A DNA stretch of 64,000 nt. Source: CAWGCA01 sp963820955. GTDB lineage: Bacteria > Pseudomonadota > Gammaproteobacteria > Chromatiales > Chromatiaceae. Position numbers and translations under genes: made by a program. Below, piece by piece: positions 9,248 through 16,548 of the stretch (the first letter of the stretch is position 1; each line of letters starts with the position of its first letter). The notes under the pieces were generated by a model. It was not told the origin of the DNA. It saw only the letters and a program-made list of their open reading frames with translations, and did not search any database. The stretch is taken from the NCBI GenBank assembly GCA_963820955.1, contig CAWGCA010000003.1:62001-126000 (forward strand), written 5' to 3'.

Positions 9248-10450
9248 TCAGCCCTGATCGAGCTGCTGAAGGATATTACGGGCCACCTCAATCTGACTCC
9301 CGCTACCGTCGGCCAACACCTCGTAGAGCAGCTGTCTTGCCCCTAACTCGTCGCCCTCATCCCGCAACGCCTGGATCTGCAGCAGCTTCTGCTCGATCAA
9401 GTCCGTGGGGCCGGCAGCAACCTCCTCCTGTTGATCCTCCTGGGCCTCGATAAGGTTTAGTTCAGCCTCGAGTTCCTCGTCAGAGAGCGGCACAAAGCGT
9501 TCTGGATCAACGACATCCATCCCAGGATCACCGTCAAAGCGAGGTCTATCATCCGGTGGCGTGGCACCGGCACCGAGGTCAGAGTCGACCGGAACAACCG
9601 AACCACCGGCCGGGTAAACGGGGGGGTCACCAGCCGTCTCCGTGGATGGATTTGCTGAAGTGATGGAGCCATCGGCTGGCTCCTGTTCACCGTTCTCATC
9701 CCGATCAGGCTGACGAACAAACATCCGCGAGAAAATCAGCCCCAACTCGAACAGAATCCACATCGGCAGCGCCAGCAGGGTCTGGGAGATGACATCGGGC
9801 GGGGTCAGCAACATCCCGAGCAGGAAGGCGCCTACGATAATATACGGCCTTTTTTCCGCCAGTTTCTCGGGACTGGTAATCCCCATCCAGACCAGAATGA
9901 TGGTGGCAATTGGCACTTCGAAGGCCATGCCAAAGGCAAAAAACAGGGTCAGGATGAAGTCCAGGTACTTGCTGATATCGGTGGCTACGGTAATTCCTTC
10001 CGGCGCCGTGCTGGTCAGAAAGGCGAACACCAGGGGGAATACAACGTAGTAGGCGAACAACATCCCGATGTAGAACAGCAAGGTACTCGACACCACCAAC
10101 GGCATCACCATCCGTTTTTCGTGCCGGTACAATCCGGGCGCGATGAAAGCCCAGATCTGGTAAAGGATGAACGGCATGGAGAGAAAGACGGCAGCGACCA
10201 GGCTGAGCTTGAACGGGGTCAAAAAGGGTGAAGCCACCTCGGTGGCAATCATACTGGTGCCAACCGGTAGATGAGCCATCAGGGGACTGGCCACCCAGAT
10301 ATAGATGTCATTGGCGAAAGGGAACAGACAAAGAAACACCACCGCCACCACCACCACCGCCCGCAACAATCGGTCACGGAGTTCCAGCAGATGGGAAACG
10401 AATGGCTGTTCCTGCAGGGGGTTATCGGCCGGTTCGTGGTTCTTCGTCAT
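9248..10450 (-). CDS. tatC: Sec-independent translocase TatC with long acidic C-terminal tail
   Basis: Core receptor of the twin-arginine translocase, exporting folded proteins across the inner membrane. Residues 1-247 form the normal six-helix TatC (FVSHLLELRDRLLRAV, YQIWAFIAPGLY). Unusually, the protein runs on to 400 residues: 248-350 is a disordered acidic Pro/Asp/Glu-rich linker, and 351-400 is a two-helix motif (GDELGARQLLYEVLADG...ARNILQQL) closely resembling the C-terminal motif of the polar hub protein FimV. No stop codon or frame change separates the parts. It overlaps tatB by 29 nt. The ATG at 10450 was chosen as the start of the conserved cytoplasmic N-terminus. Confidence 0.95.
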   Translation of the reverse strand: MTKNHEPADNPLQEQPFVSHLLELRDRLLRAVVVVAVVFLCLFPFANDIYIWVASPLMAHLPVGTSMIATEVASPFLTPFKLSLVAAVFLSMPFILYQIWAFIAPGLYRHEKRMVMPLVVSSTLLFYIGMLFAYYVVFPLVFAFLTSTAPEGITVATDISKYLDFILTLFFAFGMAFEVPIATIILVWMGITSPEKLAEKRPYIIVGAFLLGMLLTPPDVISQTLLALPMWILFELGLIFSRMFVRQPDRDENGEQEPADGSITSANPSTETAGDPPVYPAGGSVVPVDSDLGAGATPPDDRPRFDGDPGMDVVDPERFVPLSDEELEAELNLIEAQEDQQEEVAAGPTDLIEQKLLQIQALRDEGDELGARQLLYEVLADGSGSQIEVARNILQQLDQG

Positions 10451-10820
10451 GGGACTGGTCAGTGGAAGGATTTGCTGAATCACCAAATTGGGAGGGAGAA
10501 TCGATCCCCGATCCATACTCTTTCTTGGCGTCCCGCACCGCCACACCACCGTCTTTAGACAGCTTACGTACTGCCGACGATGTCTCTTCGATCACTTCCT
10601 CCAGCGGATTCAGCTGTTGTTTCTGTTTTTCCAGAATCTGCTTCAGCTCCTCAGCCTTCATCTCCTTGTCAATTTCCGATTTCACGGCGTTGAGCATGCT
10701 ACGGCCCTTGCCCAGCCACTTGCCCGCGGTATAGGCCAATTTAGGCAGGCGTTCAGGCCCAACAACAACCAGGGCCACCAACCCGATGATCATCAGCTCC
10801 CAGAAACCGATATCAAACAT
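10422..10820 (-). CDS. tatB: Sec-independent translocase subunit TatB
   Basis: Single-pass membrane subunit that, with TatC, binds twin-arginine signal peptides. The 132-residue protein starts with the family helix MFDIGFWELMIIGLVALVVV, the GPERLP turn and an amphipathic helix, followed by a variable charged tail. The tail end overlaps the tatC start by 29 nt, indicating coupling. The gap to tatA upstream is about 250 bases, larger than usual for this operon. Confidence 0.95.
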   Translation of the reverse strand: MFDIGFWELMIIGLVALVVVGPERLPKLAYTAGKWLGKGRSMLNAVKSEIDKEMKAEELKQILEKQKQQLNPLEEVIEETSSAVRKLSKDGGVAVRDAKKEYGSGIDSPSQFGDSANPSTDQSHDEEPRTGR

Positions 10821-11069
10821 ATCTCAGCGCAGGCCCAGTCTGTTGGAATGGAAAGAGTACAGTTCGAAGCCTGAGGAGAGACGGCAGGAATCAGGGAAAG
10901 GAAAATGAACATAACGCATTATTTCTAGCCCCTCAACTTCGACTCGGGCTTCGCTGTTTGCCCTCACTGCTGCAGCCTCGCAGCCTTGCCCTTCTGCCGG
11001 AGGACAAAGGAATCCACCGGGCAATCCTTGGATGCTAACCAATTGCCTGGCCGGTAGCGGAAAACTGAC

Positions 11070-11306
11070 TCAGGACTTCTCCTCTTTCTTCTGCGTCACT
11101 TCACCGTCGATAACGTCTCCTTTTTCAGAATTCTTCAGGCGCTCCTGGTCAGCCCCTTTTTCACTGTCCGACATGGAACGCTTGAATCCCTTGATCGCGG
11201 ACCCCAGGTCTGAACCGATGTTTTTCAGCCGCTTGGTACCAAACAGCAGCAAGACGATCACCAGAACGATCAACAACTGCCAGATACTGATTCCACCAAA
11301 ACCCAT
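11070..11306 (-). CDS. tatA: Sec-independent translocase subunit TatA
   Basis: Pore-forming or membrane-thinning Tat subunit; 78 residues with the N-terminal helix GGISIWQLLIVLVIVLLLF, the FGTKRL hinge, an amphipathic helix and a charged tail. I take the ATG at 11306; a GTG at 11318 in frame would add four residues. It follows hisE by 138 bases. The 249 bases after it, before tatB, hold no supported gene. Confidence 0.93.
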   Translation of the reverse strand: MGFGGISIWQLLIVLVIVLLLFGTKRLKNIGSDLGSAIKGFKRSMSDSEKGADQERLKNSEKGDVIDGEVTQKKEEKS

Positions 11307-11444
11307 GATCTTCACCACCTCTGTTTTCTATTATCGGGCCCTGGCGCCGCTGTTCCTCCAGGCCTGATAAATTTCGTATCGAGCGGGACAAGCTCCCACC
11401 TCAGGCGGCCGATGATACCCGAAAACACATTTCCGCGCAGAATT

Positions 11445-11762
11445 CTACCCGCCGCGCCGCGTCTTTTCTTCCAGTCCCGACAGGCCAAAGCGGCGATCCA
11501 GCTCGGCCAGTACGTCCTCAGGTCCGAGCCCCTGCCGGGCCAGCAGAACCAGGGTGTGAAACCACAGGTCGGCAATCTCATAGATGATCTTGTCCGGTTC
11601 ACCATCCTTGGCCGCCATCACCGTCTCGGTCGCCTCTTCACCAATCTTTTTCAGAATGGCATCCAGCCCCTTGCCAAAGAGAGCTGCCACATAGGAGGTG
11701 TCGGGATCCGCCGCCTTTCTCTCCTCCAGAACCTCTGCCAGCCGCTGCAGTACGTCACTCAT
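11445..11762 (-). CDS. hisE: Phosphoribosyl-ATP diphosphatase HisE
   Basis: Second step of histidine synthesis, hydrolysing PR-ATP to PR-AMP. It is a stand-alone 105-residue all-helical protein with the MazG-like acidic metal-binding helices (KIGEEATETVMAAK, IYEIADLWFH). The start overlaps the stop of the SYLF gene by 1 nt (TAATG). hisI, usually fused to or next to hisE, is not found in this window. Confidence 0.94.
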   Translation of the reverse strand: MSDVLQRLAEVLEERKAADPDTSYVAALFGKGLDAILKKIGEEATETVMAAKDGEPDKIIYEIADLWFHTLVLLARQGLGPEDVLAELDRRFGLSGLEEKTRRGG

Positions 11763-12442
11763 TACTTCATCTCCCGATTCAGCAGGCTAATCAGCTGGCG
11801 GGCCGATGGTGGCAGATAGGGTGTGTCGTCATTGAATATCCGCTGGGGTGTTATTCCATGCTCACGGTAGTAGCGGTCGTTATCGAAAGCCTGGAGTTCC
11901 AGGTTGGCCCCATTCAGGGCAATACCGGCAAACAACCCCCGGCTGCGGGAATAGGAGTAAATCTCCGCCTTCAGTCCGACATCCGTTGCGGCCGAAGCGG
12001 CACGACCCACCGGGCCGGCGGCCACCGAGGCATCCGCGCCCAGCGTGAACTTGCCCTCGACCAGCTCATTCACGCTCTCTTCGGATTTGAACACCAGAAT
12101 GACGTCCGTTGCCTGCGCCCCTATCTGCCAACCCACGCTGCCACCGGTGATTGTGACAAAGGAGGGCCTGCTCCAACCTCCATCGGCCCGTCGCACCGAG
12201 ATAACCCCCTTGCCATAGCGACCGCCGATGATCAGCCCGATCTTGATGACAGCCGGGATGATTGCCACTGCGCGGGCATTGGACAGTAGTACCGGGGGGA
12301 TGGTCTCTTCCGGAATCTGGCTGATATCCCTGATCACGCCGATCACCTGATCCATTTTGGCTTCCTGATCGCTCTCGCTGGCCTGCAACCCGCCCCCGAT
12401 AACAAGCGCTAACAGCAGAACCAGTAGCTTTTTGCTACCCAT
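11762..12442 (-). CDS. SYLF-domain lipid-binding protein, exported
   Basis: A 226-residue protein with a signal peptide (KKLLVLLLALVIGGGLQA) and a SYLF/Ysc84-like domain covering most of the rest (LIIGGRYGKGVISVRR, GSVGWQIGAQATDVILVF). Family members bind phosphoinositides in eukaryotes and are periplasmic in bacteria, where the role is unclear. The ATG at 12442 has a strong GAGGAGGG site; an ATG at 12466 is less likely. It sits between hisF and hisE, an unusual place that normally holds hisI. Confidence 0.85.
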   Translation of the reverse strand: MGSKKLLVLLLALVIGGGLQASESDQEAKMDQVIGVIRDISQIPEETIPPVLLSNARAVAIIPAVIKIGLIIGGRYGKGVISVRRADGGWSRPSFVTITGGSVGWQIGAQATDVILVFKSEESVNELVEGKFTLGADASVAAGPVGRAASAATDVGLKAEIYSYSRSRGLFAGIALNGANLELQAFDNDRYYREHGITPQRIFNDDTPYLPPSARQLISLLNREMK

Positions 12443-12526
12443 ATCCCTCCTCAAATTCGCCGGCAACCAGTCGCATCAAGACACTGACCGGCATCCAGCC
12501 TGAAACAGGTCAGCATGATTAGGCCA

Positions 12527-12687
12527 CTATAGGGTACTTCTAAAAATCCCTTCCATGGGATTTTTCGATACGGCGATCGAAACGCGCGATTTCCGATCGC
12601 CTTCATTTTCATGCGCTCACGCGCAAGAAAATAGTGGCGCATCCCTGCACCACACGGACACCTCAAAATTTTCGAGGTGCCCTATAG
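12527..12687 (+). mobile_element. MITE-like palindromic element, copy 1
   Basis: About 160 bases made of nested hairpins, with matching ends: CTATAGGGTACTTCTAAAAA at the left and, on the other strand, CTATAGGGCACCTCGAAAA at the right. The same sequence, highly similar, recurs in inverted orientation at 15686-15844. No transposase is encoded; small ORFs inside are by-products. The right end supplies the TAG stop codon of hisF, so insertion was exactly at the gene end. Confidence 0.8.
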
Positions 12688-13452
12688 TCGAACCTCCACA
12701 CCGCGTTCCGCCATATACCGCTTGGCCTCGCCGATACTGTACTCCGCGAAATGAAAGATACTGGCTGCCAGCACCGCATCTGCCCCGCCGTCAACCACCC
12801 CGTCAACCAGGTGCTGCAGGTTTCCGACACCGCCTGAGGCTATGACCGGAATAGGTACCGCGTCGCAAATGGTGCGGGTCAGCGCCAGATCAAATCCGAT
12901 CTTGGTGCCATCCCGGTCCATGCTGGTCAGCAGAATTTCACCGGCGCCATAGTCGGCCATTCTGCAGGCCCAAGCTACCGCGTCCAGGCCTGTGGGCTTA
13001 CGGCCGCCATGAGTGAAGATCTCCCACTTCAGCGGCTCACCCTCCCCACTCACCTGCTTCGCATCTATGGCCACCACGATACACTGGGAGCCGAAACGGT
13101 CTGCTGCCTGCTGCACGAACTCAGGCTGAAACACCGCTGCCGTATTGATCGCCACCTTGTCTGCGCCGGCATTGAGCATACGCCGCACATCGTCGCCACT
13201 GCGTATGCCGCCGCCAACGGTAAGGGGAATAAACACTTCGCTGGCCACATCCTCCACCACATGGATGATAGTATCCCGGTCGTCAGAACTGGCAGTGATA
13301 TCGAGAAAGGTGATCTCATCGGCCCCCTCCTCGTTGTAACGCCGCGCCACCTCCACCGGATCACCGGCATCGCGGATATCCACAAAGCGCACCCCTTTCA
13401 CTACGCGACCGGCGTCGACGTCGAGACAGGGAATAATTCTTTTCGCTAACAT
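12682..13452 (-). CDS. hisF: Imidazole glycerol phosphate synthase subunit HisF
   Basis: Cyclase subunit of IGP synthase: uses ammonia from HisH to convert PRFAR to imidazole-glycerol phosphate and AICAR. It is a 256-residue (beta/alpha)8 barrel with catalytic Asp residues in CLDVDAGRVVKG (near residue 11) and VVAIDAKQV (near 130) and the phosphate-binding loop GGGIRSGDD. The final codons CTA TAG lie in the end of the MITE-like copy. It follows hisA by about 50 bases in the hisB-H-A-F block. Confidence 0.96.
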   Translation of the reverse strand: MLAKRIIPCLDVDAGRVVKGVRFVDIRDAGDPVEVARRYNEEGADEITFLDITASSDDRDTIIHVVEDVASEVFIPLTVGGGIRSGDDVRRMLNAGADKVAINTAAVFQPEFVQQAADRFGSQCIVVAIDAKQVSGEGEPLKWEIFTHGGRKPTGLDAVAWACRMADYGAGEILLTSMDRDGTKIGFDLALTRTICDAVPIPVIASGGVGNLQHLVDGVVDGGADAVLAASIFHFAEYSIGEAKRYMAERGVEVRL

Positions 13453-13503
13453 CTCCTGAACTCCAGGGTAAAACGCAGAAGCCGCGGTCCGGGGGTTAAC
13501 GCA

Positions 13504-14241
13504 TCACGCATCGAGTTGATCCGCCAGACGCTGGCCTTCGGAAAAATCCAGCGTACCCTCGTATATGGCCCGGCCGGTAATGGCACCGACGATACCACTG
13601 GCGGCCACCTCGCAAAGCGCGCGGACATCATCGATATGGGTGATACCACCCGAGGCCACCACAGGGATCTCGATATCACGGGCCAATGCCGCCGTAGCCT
13701 CCACATTGGGTCCGGTCAGCATGCCATCACGGCCGATATCCGTGTAGACAATGGCGGAAACCCCATCCCGCTCGAAACGCTTCGCCAGGTCGATTACCCG
13801 GTGTTCGGTAATCGTGGCCCAGCCGTCGATCGCCACCATACCGTCGACGGCATCCAGGCCGACGATGACCTGCCCCGGAAAGGCGCGACAGGCACGGCTG
13901 ACGAATTCCGGCTCTTTTACCGCCTGGGTCCCGATGATGGCGAAGCCGACTCCAGCATCAAGATAGGCCCCTATGGTGCGCTCATCGCGGATACCGCCCC
14001 CCACCTGAATCGGCAATTTCGGGTAGGCGGCGGCAATGGCCCTGATTACTTCACCGTTTACCGGCTCTCCGGCAAAGGCACCATTCAGGTCCACCAGGTG
14101 CAAACGCCGTGCCCCGGCCCCCACCCAGCGCTCCGCCATCTCCACCGGGTCGTCCGAAAAAACCGTCTCGTCATCCATGCGCCCCTGGCGCAGACGGACA
14201 CAACGCCCATCCTTCAGGTCAATGGCAGGTATCAGCAACAC
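13504..14241 (-). CDS. hisA: ProFAR isomerase HisA
   Basis: 1-(5-phosphoribosyl)-5-[(5-phosphoribosylamino)methylideneamino]imidazole-4-carboxamide isomerase, fourth step of histidine synthesis. The 245-residue barrel shows the catalytic pair in PAIDLKDGRCVRL (Asp8) and VGLDAVDGMVAIDGW (Asp near 129), and GGGIRDERT. It lies between hisH and hisF on the same strand, in the usual order. Confidence 0.96.
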   Translation of the reverse strand: MLLIPAIDLKDGRCVRLRQGRMDDETVFSDDPVEMAERWVGAGARRLHLVDLNGAFAGEPVNGEVIRAIAAAYPKLPIQVGGGIRDERTIGAYLDAGVGFAIIGTQAVKEPEFVSRACRAFPGQVIVGLDAVDGMVAIDGWATITEHRVIDLAKRFERDGVSAIVYTDIGRDGMLTGPNVEATAALARDIEIPVVASGGITHIDDVRALCEVAASGIVGAITGRAIYEGTLDFSEGQRLADQLDA

Positions 14242-14295
14242 AATCCGCTATCCTCTGTTACCAGCGTTCTTTCAGCTGAGTGGTGGCAGAAACTA

Positions 14296-14937
14296 TCAAA
14301 TATCCCAGTTCAAGAAATTCTGTAATAAACGCAGCCCGGCCTCGGCACTTTTTTCCGGGTGGAACTGGGTGGCAAACAGATTTTCTTTGGCGATCACGCT
14401 GGTGAAGGTAACACCGTAGTCAGTGGTAGCCGCCACCAGACCGAGATCCTCTGGATCAACGTAATAACTGTGGACGAAATAGAAACGGCTGTCCTGGGCG
14501 ATGCCCTCCCACAACGGGTGCTCACCTTTCTGAGTGACTCGATTCCAGCCCATTTGCGGGATTTTGAGTCGCGGACGCCGGGTATCCTCGGGCGAGTTAA
14601 AACGACGCACTTTGCCTGGGAAGAGTCCGAGTAGTTGGGTGCCCCCATTCTCATCACTGAACTCCATCAGCACCTGCAGACCCATACAGATCCCCAAAAA
14701 GGGCTTGCTGTGGGCAGCATCCAGCACTGCACGGTTCAGATGGTGTTGTGAAATGGCGACCATACAGTCGCGGGCCGCCCCCTGACCGGGAAACACCACC
14801 CGGTCGGCCGACAGGATGAGATCCGGGTTATCGGTCACCAGCACCCGGTCTGACATCTCCGCCACGTGTTCGATGGCCTTGGAGACGGAGCGCAGATTGC
14901 CCATACCGTAATCGATGACTGCAATGGTTTTTGACAT
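14296..14937 (-). CDS. hisH: Imidazole glycerol phosphate synthase subunit HisH
   Basis: Class I glutamine amidotransferase subunit supplying ammonia to HisF. The 213-residue protein has the nucleophile Cys in FLGICMGLQVL (about residue 85) and the His/Glu pair in TQFHPEKS near the C-terminus. The N-terminal strand IAVIDYGMGNLRSVSKA is typical. It is part of hisB-H-A-F. Confidence 0.96.
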   Translation of the reverse strand: MSKTIAVIDYGMGNLRSVSKAIEHVAEMSDRVLVTDNPDLILSADRVVFPGQGAARDCMVAISQHHLNRAVLDAAHSKPFLGICMGLQVLMEFSDENGGTQLLGLFPGKVRRFNSPEDTRRPRLKIPQMGWNRVTQKGEHPLWEGIAQDSRFYFVHSYYVDPEDLGLVAATTDYGVTFTSVIAKENLFATQFHPEKSAEAGLRLLQNFLNWDI

Positions 14938-14981
14938 AACTGACGATGGAAATATCGGCTAACCGGCCCAGCTTGAAAAAG

Positions 14982-15572
14982 TCAGAGGCTACCCTTGGTG
15001 GAAGGAAGGATACCAGCCATACGCGGGTCCGGCTCCAGCGCCATACGCAGGGCACGGCCAAAGGCCTTGAACAGGCTTTCCGCGATGTGGTGCGCATTAC
15101 GCGCTCGGAGATTGTCCAAGTGCAGCGTCACCCCCGCATGGTTGACGAAACCCTGAAAAAACTCATAGAACAACTCGGTATCGAAGCTCCCGATCCGTTC
15201 CCGGGGAAAATTCACATGGAACTCGATACCCGGACGTCCGGAGAAATCGATCACCGCGCGCGACAATGCCTCATCCAACGGGACGTAGGCATGGCCGTAG
15301 CGTCGAATCCCCTTTTTGTCACCCACCGCCCGGGCGATGGCCTGTCCCAGGGTGATCCCGATATCCTCCACCGTGTGATGCGCATCGATATGCAGGTCGC
15401 CTTCGGCCTCGATGTCAAGATCGATCAACCCATGCCGCGCTACTTGATCCAGCATGTGATCCAGAAATGGCAGCCCGGTATTAAGAACGGATTGACCGCT
15501 TCCGTCCAGATTCAGGCCAACCCGAATCCGAGTCTCCAGGGTATTACGCTCGATCTCCGCTTGACGCTGCAT
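14982..15572 (-). CDS. hisB: Imidazoleglycerol-phosphate dehydratase HisB
   Basis: Monofunctional dehydratase, sixth step of histidine synthesis, 196 residues. The Mn-binding His motifs are present (DAHHTVEDIGITLG near residue 65; VNHAGVTLHLD near 145). The histidinol-phosphatase domain of the enterobacterial bifunctional HisB is absent. It begins the his block here; upstream lie a MITE-like copy and dtd, so the block may have its own promoter in the 15573-15685 gap. Confidence 0.95.
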   Translation of the reverse strand: MQRQAEIERNTLETRIRVGLNLDGSGQSVLNTGLPFLDHMLDQVARHGLIDLDIEAEGDLHIDAHHTVEDIGITLGQAIARAVGDKKGIRRYGHAYVPLDEALSRAVIDFSGRPGIEFHVNFPRERIGSFDTELFYEFFQGFVNHAGVTLHLDNLRARNAHHIAESLFKAFGRALRMALEPDPRMAGILPSTKGSL

Positions 15573-15685
15573 GGGACACGGCTCCGCCAGGTTCGATTAA
15601 CAATGCAGATGCCGGCAGACCCGGCCAAAAAAACATTTTATCGCGAAAATGCAAGCGATTGCATCAGCCTCCCCCTTGTTTCTTA

Positions 15686-15844
15686 ATAAGGGCACCTCGA
15701 AAAATTCGAGGTGCCCGTGTGGTGCAGGGATGCGCCACTGTTTTCGTGCGCGTAAGCGCATGAAAATGAAAGCGATCGGAAATCGCGCGTTTCGATCGCC
15801 GTATCGAAAAATCCCATGGAAGGGATTTTTCGAAGCACCCATAG
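15686..15844 (-). mobile_element. MITE-like palindromic element, copy 2 (inverted)
   Basis: Reverse complement of the element at 12527-12687, differing by scattered substitutions. It starts with the near-perfect hairpin GGGCACCTCG-AAAAAT-TCGAGGTGCCC and ends in a second hairpin, TCGAAAAATCCCATGGAAG, with GCGCGTAAGCGC and GCGATCGGAAATCGC arms between. It sits between hisB and dtd, so the pair flanks hisBHAF as inverted repeats. Confidence 0.8.
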
Positions 15845-15858
15845 CTGACAGCCCAGCC

Positions 15859-16296
15859 TTACACTTGCAACCAGAAGGTAACCGGCCCGTCGTTAGTCAG
15901 AGACACTTGCATATCCGCTCCGAAAATCCCGCTTTCCACCCGCGGGTGTCCGTGTCTGGCCTGAACGCAGAAATAGTCGAATATCCGACGACCTTGATCC
16001 GGCGTTGCCGCGGTTGAGAAACCGGCCCTGGTACCCTTACGAGTATCCGCAGCCAGTGTGAACTGGGGCACCAGCAGCAGGTCACCGTCGATATCCCTGA
16101 GGCTGAGGTTCATGCGCCCCTGGTGATCGGGAAATACGCGATAGCCGAGCAGACGTTCCAGCAGTCTGTCGGCCTGGGCCTCCTGGTCGTTCCGCTCGAC
16201 CCCGACCAGCACCAAAAGCCCCCGACCGGTCTGCGCCACCGTTTTGCCCCCTGCCACCACCGCTGCAGTTGAAACTCGTTGCAATAGGCCGATCAT
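15859..16296 (-). CDS. dtd: D-aminoacyl-tRNA deacylase Dtd
   Basis: Removes D-amino acids (and Gly from tRNA-Ala) from mischarged tRNAs. The 145-residue protein starts MIGLLQRVS and contains the PQFTLAAD motif near residue 78 and the GPVTFWLQV Gly-cisPro motif at the C-terminus, both part of the active site. Length is normal for the family. It lies between the his block and typA on the same strand. Confidence 0.95.
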   Translation of the reverse strand: MIGLLQRVSTAAVVAGGKTVAQTGRGLLVLVGVERNDQEAQADRLLERLLGYRVFPDHQGRMNLSLRDIDGDLLLVPQFTLAADTRKGTRAGFSTAATPDQGRRIFDYFCVQARHGHPRVESGIFGADMQVSLTNDGPVTFWLQV

Positions 16297-16502
16297 TTTA
16301 ATATTACTCTTAAATGCGGGAAATCCCTCGCATCGATTCAGAAAATGATTACAAACTGCCGCGAAACCATGTACAGCAGATAGACCGAGACTGTGCCATC
16401 ATTAAACCGTCGCCACCCACGGATGCCCAATGGATTGAGTCACTCTTTATCCATGGACGGTACAAGGACGAACACCCTTTGCCAACCAAGCCCGGCGACA
16501 CC

Positions 16503-16539
16503 GCCCCGGCGGCATGGAATGCCACCGGGGCTTTCTTTT
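16503..16539 (+). terminator. Rho-independent terminator, plus-strand orientation
   Basis: Stem GCCCCGGCGGCAT / ATGCCACCGGGGC (one mismatch, GGA loop) followed on the plus strand by CTTTCTTTT. The U-tract faces plus-strand transcription, yet no plus-strand gene precedes it, which suggests either an unannotated RNA in 16280-16500 or an imperfect bidirectional terminator for typA. Confidence 0.55.
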
Positions 16540-16548
16540 ATCCGTACC

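Noticed and set aside
10824..11042. 72-codon ORF in the tatB-tatA gap
   Set aside because: No motif, no ribosome site and odd composition; the gap is probably non-coding.
15597..15842. Minus-strand ORF of 81 codons inside the second MITE-like copy
   Set aside because: The reading frame comes from the repeat itself; the similar frame in copy 1 lies on the opposite strand relative to the his genes. Such repeat-derived ORFs are often annotated but have no independent support.
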